From assembly GCA_004560915.1 (NCBI GenBank), contig SFTR01000075.1, forward strand, positions 1-5,093: a DNA stretch of 5,093 nt, written 5' to 3'. Origin of the DNA: a bacterium. Its GTDB lineage: Bacteria > Bacillota_I > Bacilli_A > RF39 > UBA660. The notes under the pieces were generated by a model. It saw nothing but the letters and a program-made list of their open reading frames with translations. It made no database searches and was not told where the DNA came from. Shown here in pieces: positions 5,048 through 5,093 of the stretch (the first letter of the stretch is position 1; every line of letters starts with the position of its first letter). The position numbers were made by a program, and so were the translations under genes.

Positions 5048-5093
5048 ATGTCAAGGCAATTCAGGGAGGCCAGAAAAAAGAATAAATTAAAGT
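5048..5093 (+). CDS. Start of an unidentified gene, 3' end outside the window
   Basis: ATG at 5048 opens a frame that runs to the window edge, giving MSRQFREARKKNKLK. A GGTGG at 5036-5040, 7 bases upstream, is a usable ribosome site. The gene starts 30 bases after the helix-turn-helix gene and is probably its operon partner. Fifteen basic residues are too few to name a family; in similar regions the next gene is often a Fic-type or toxin protein, but nothing here shows that. Confidence 0.55.
   Translation, partial: MSRQFREARKKNKLK

Noticed and set aside
1..5093. CRISPR array, tRNA or rRNA gene, insertion sequence, toxin-antitoxin pair
   Set aside because: I found no regularly spaced repeats, cloverleaf or rRNA signature, transposase frame or complete toxin gene; the last gene is too short in the window to judge.

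Overview
The window reads as a low-GC, AT-rich Firmicutes or Mollicutes-related Bacilli segment, possibly from an uncultured gut-type lineage. The clues are the rpsB-tsf and rpsU-yqeY gene order, AGGAGG-type ribosome binding sites, heavy use of ATA and AGA codons, and short hairpin-plus-U-tract terminators. All visible Trp codons are TGG and one gene ends on TGA in an ATGA overlap, so the standard bacterial code fits better than the TGA=Trp mycoplasma code. The lineage is inferred from general features, not from a search.

Layout. Positions 1-1302 hold the 3' end of rpsB (ribosomal protein S2, with a C-terminal SAP/Rho-N-like extension) and the complete tsf (elongation factor Ts), closed by a terminator at 1327-1356. 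A small HNH-like protein gene follows (1382-1765), with its own likely promoter embedded in that terminator. A strong sigma-A-type promoter then drives rpsU (S21) and yqeY (1871-2537), closed by a terminator that overlaps the yqeY stop. Next comes a two-gene unit from a pair of extended -10 elements: a short secreted, membrane-anchored DUF2207-like protein (2593-3444) overlapping by 4 bases a membrane-anchored metallophosphoesterase (3441-4184).

From about 4160 onward the window looks like a patchwork. The metallophosphoesterase loses its usual C-terminal tail at the point where a 68-aa frame resembling the C-terminal part of a YlbF/RicF-family protein begins. That frame is convergent with an unrecognised minus-strand gene, and they share a bidirectional terminator. 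The minus-strand gene is open with no start codon up to about 4787. Immediately beyond, base composition jumps from roughly a quarter GC to about 47% GC (hand count). There a compact excisionase/MerR-type helix-turn-helix gene with a GTG start (4820-5017) and the first 15 codons of another gene (from 5048) look like Clostridia-type accessory DNA.

How the genes work together: the first half is translation machinery (S2, EF-Ts, S21) plus the tRNA-amidotransferase-related YqeY, with a small HNH-like gene between. The middle is an envelope-facing pair. The right end is either a real integration or rearrangement scar or an assembly chimera, and the sequence alone cannot decide which. I see no convincing new multi-gene system. 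The two junctions and the small HNH-like gene are the most worthwhile follow-ups.
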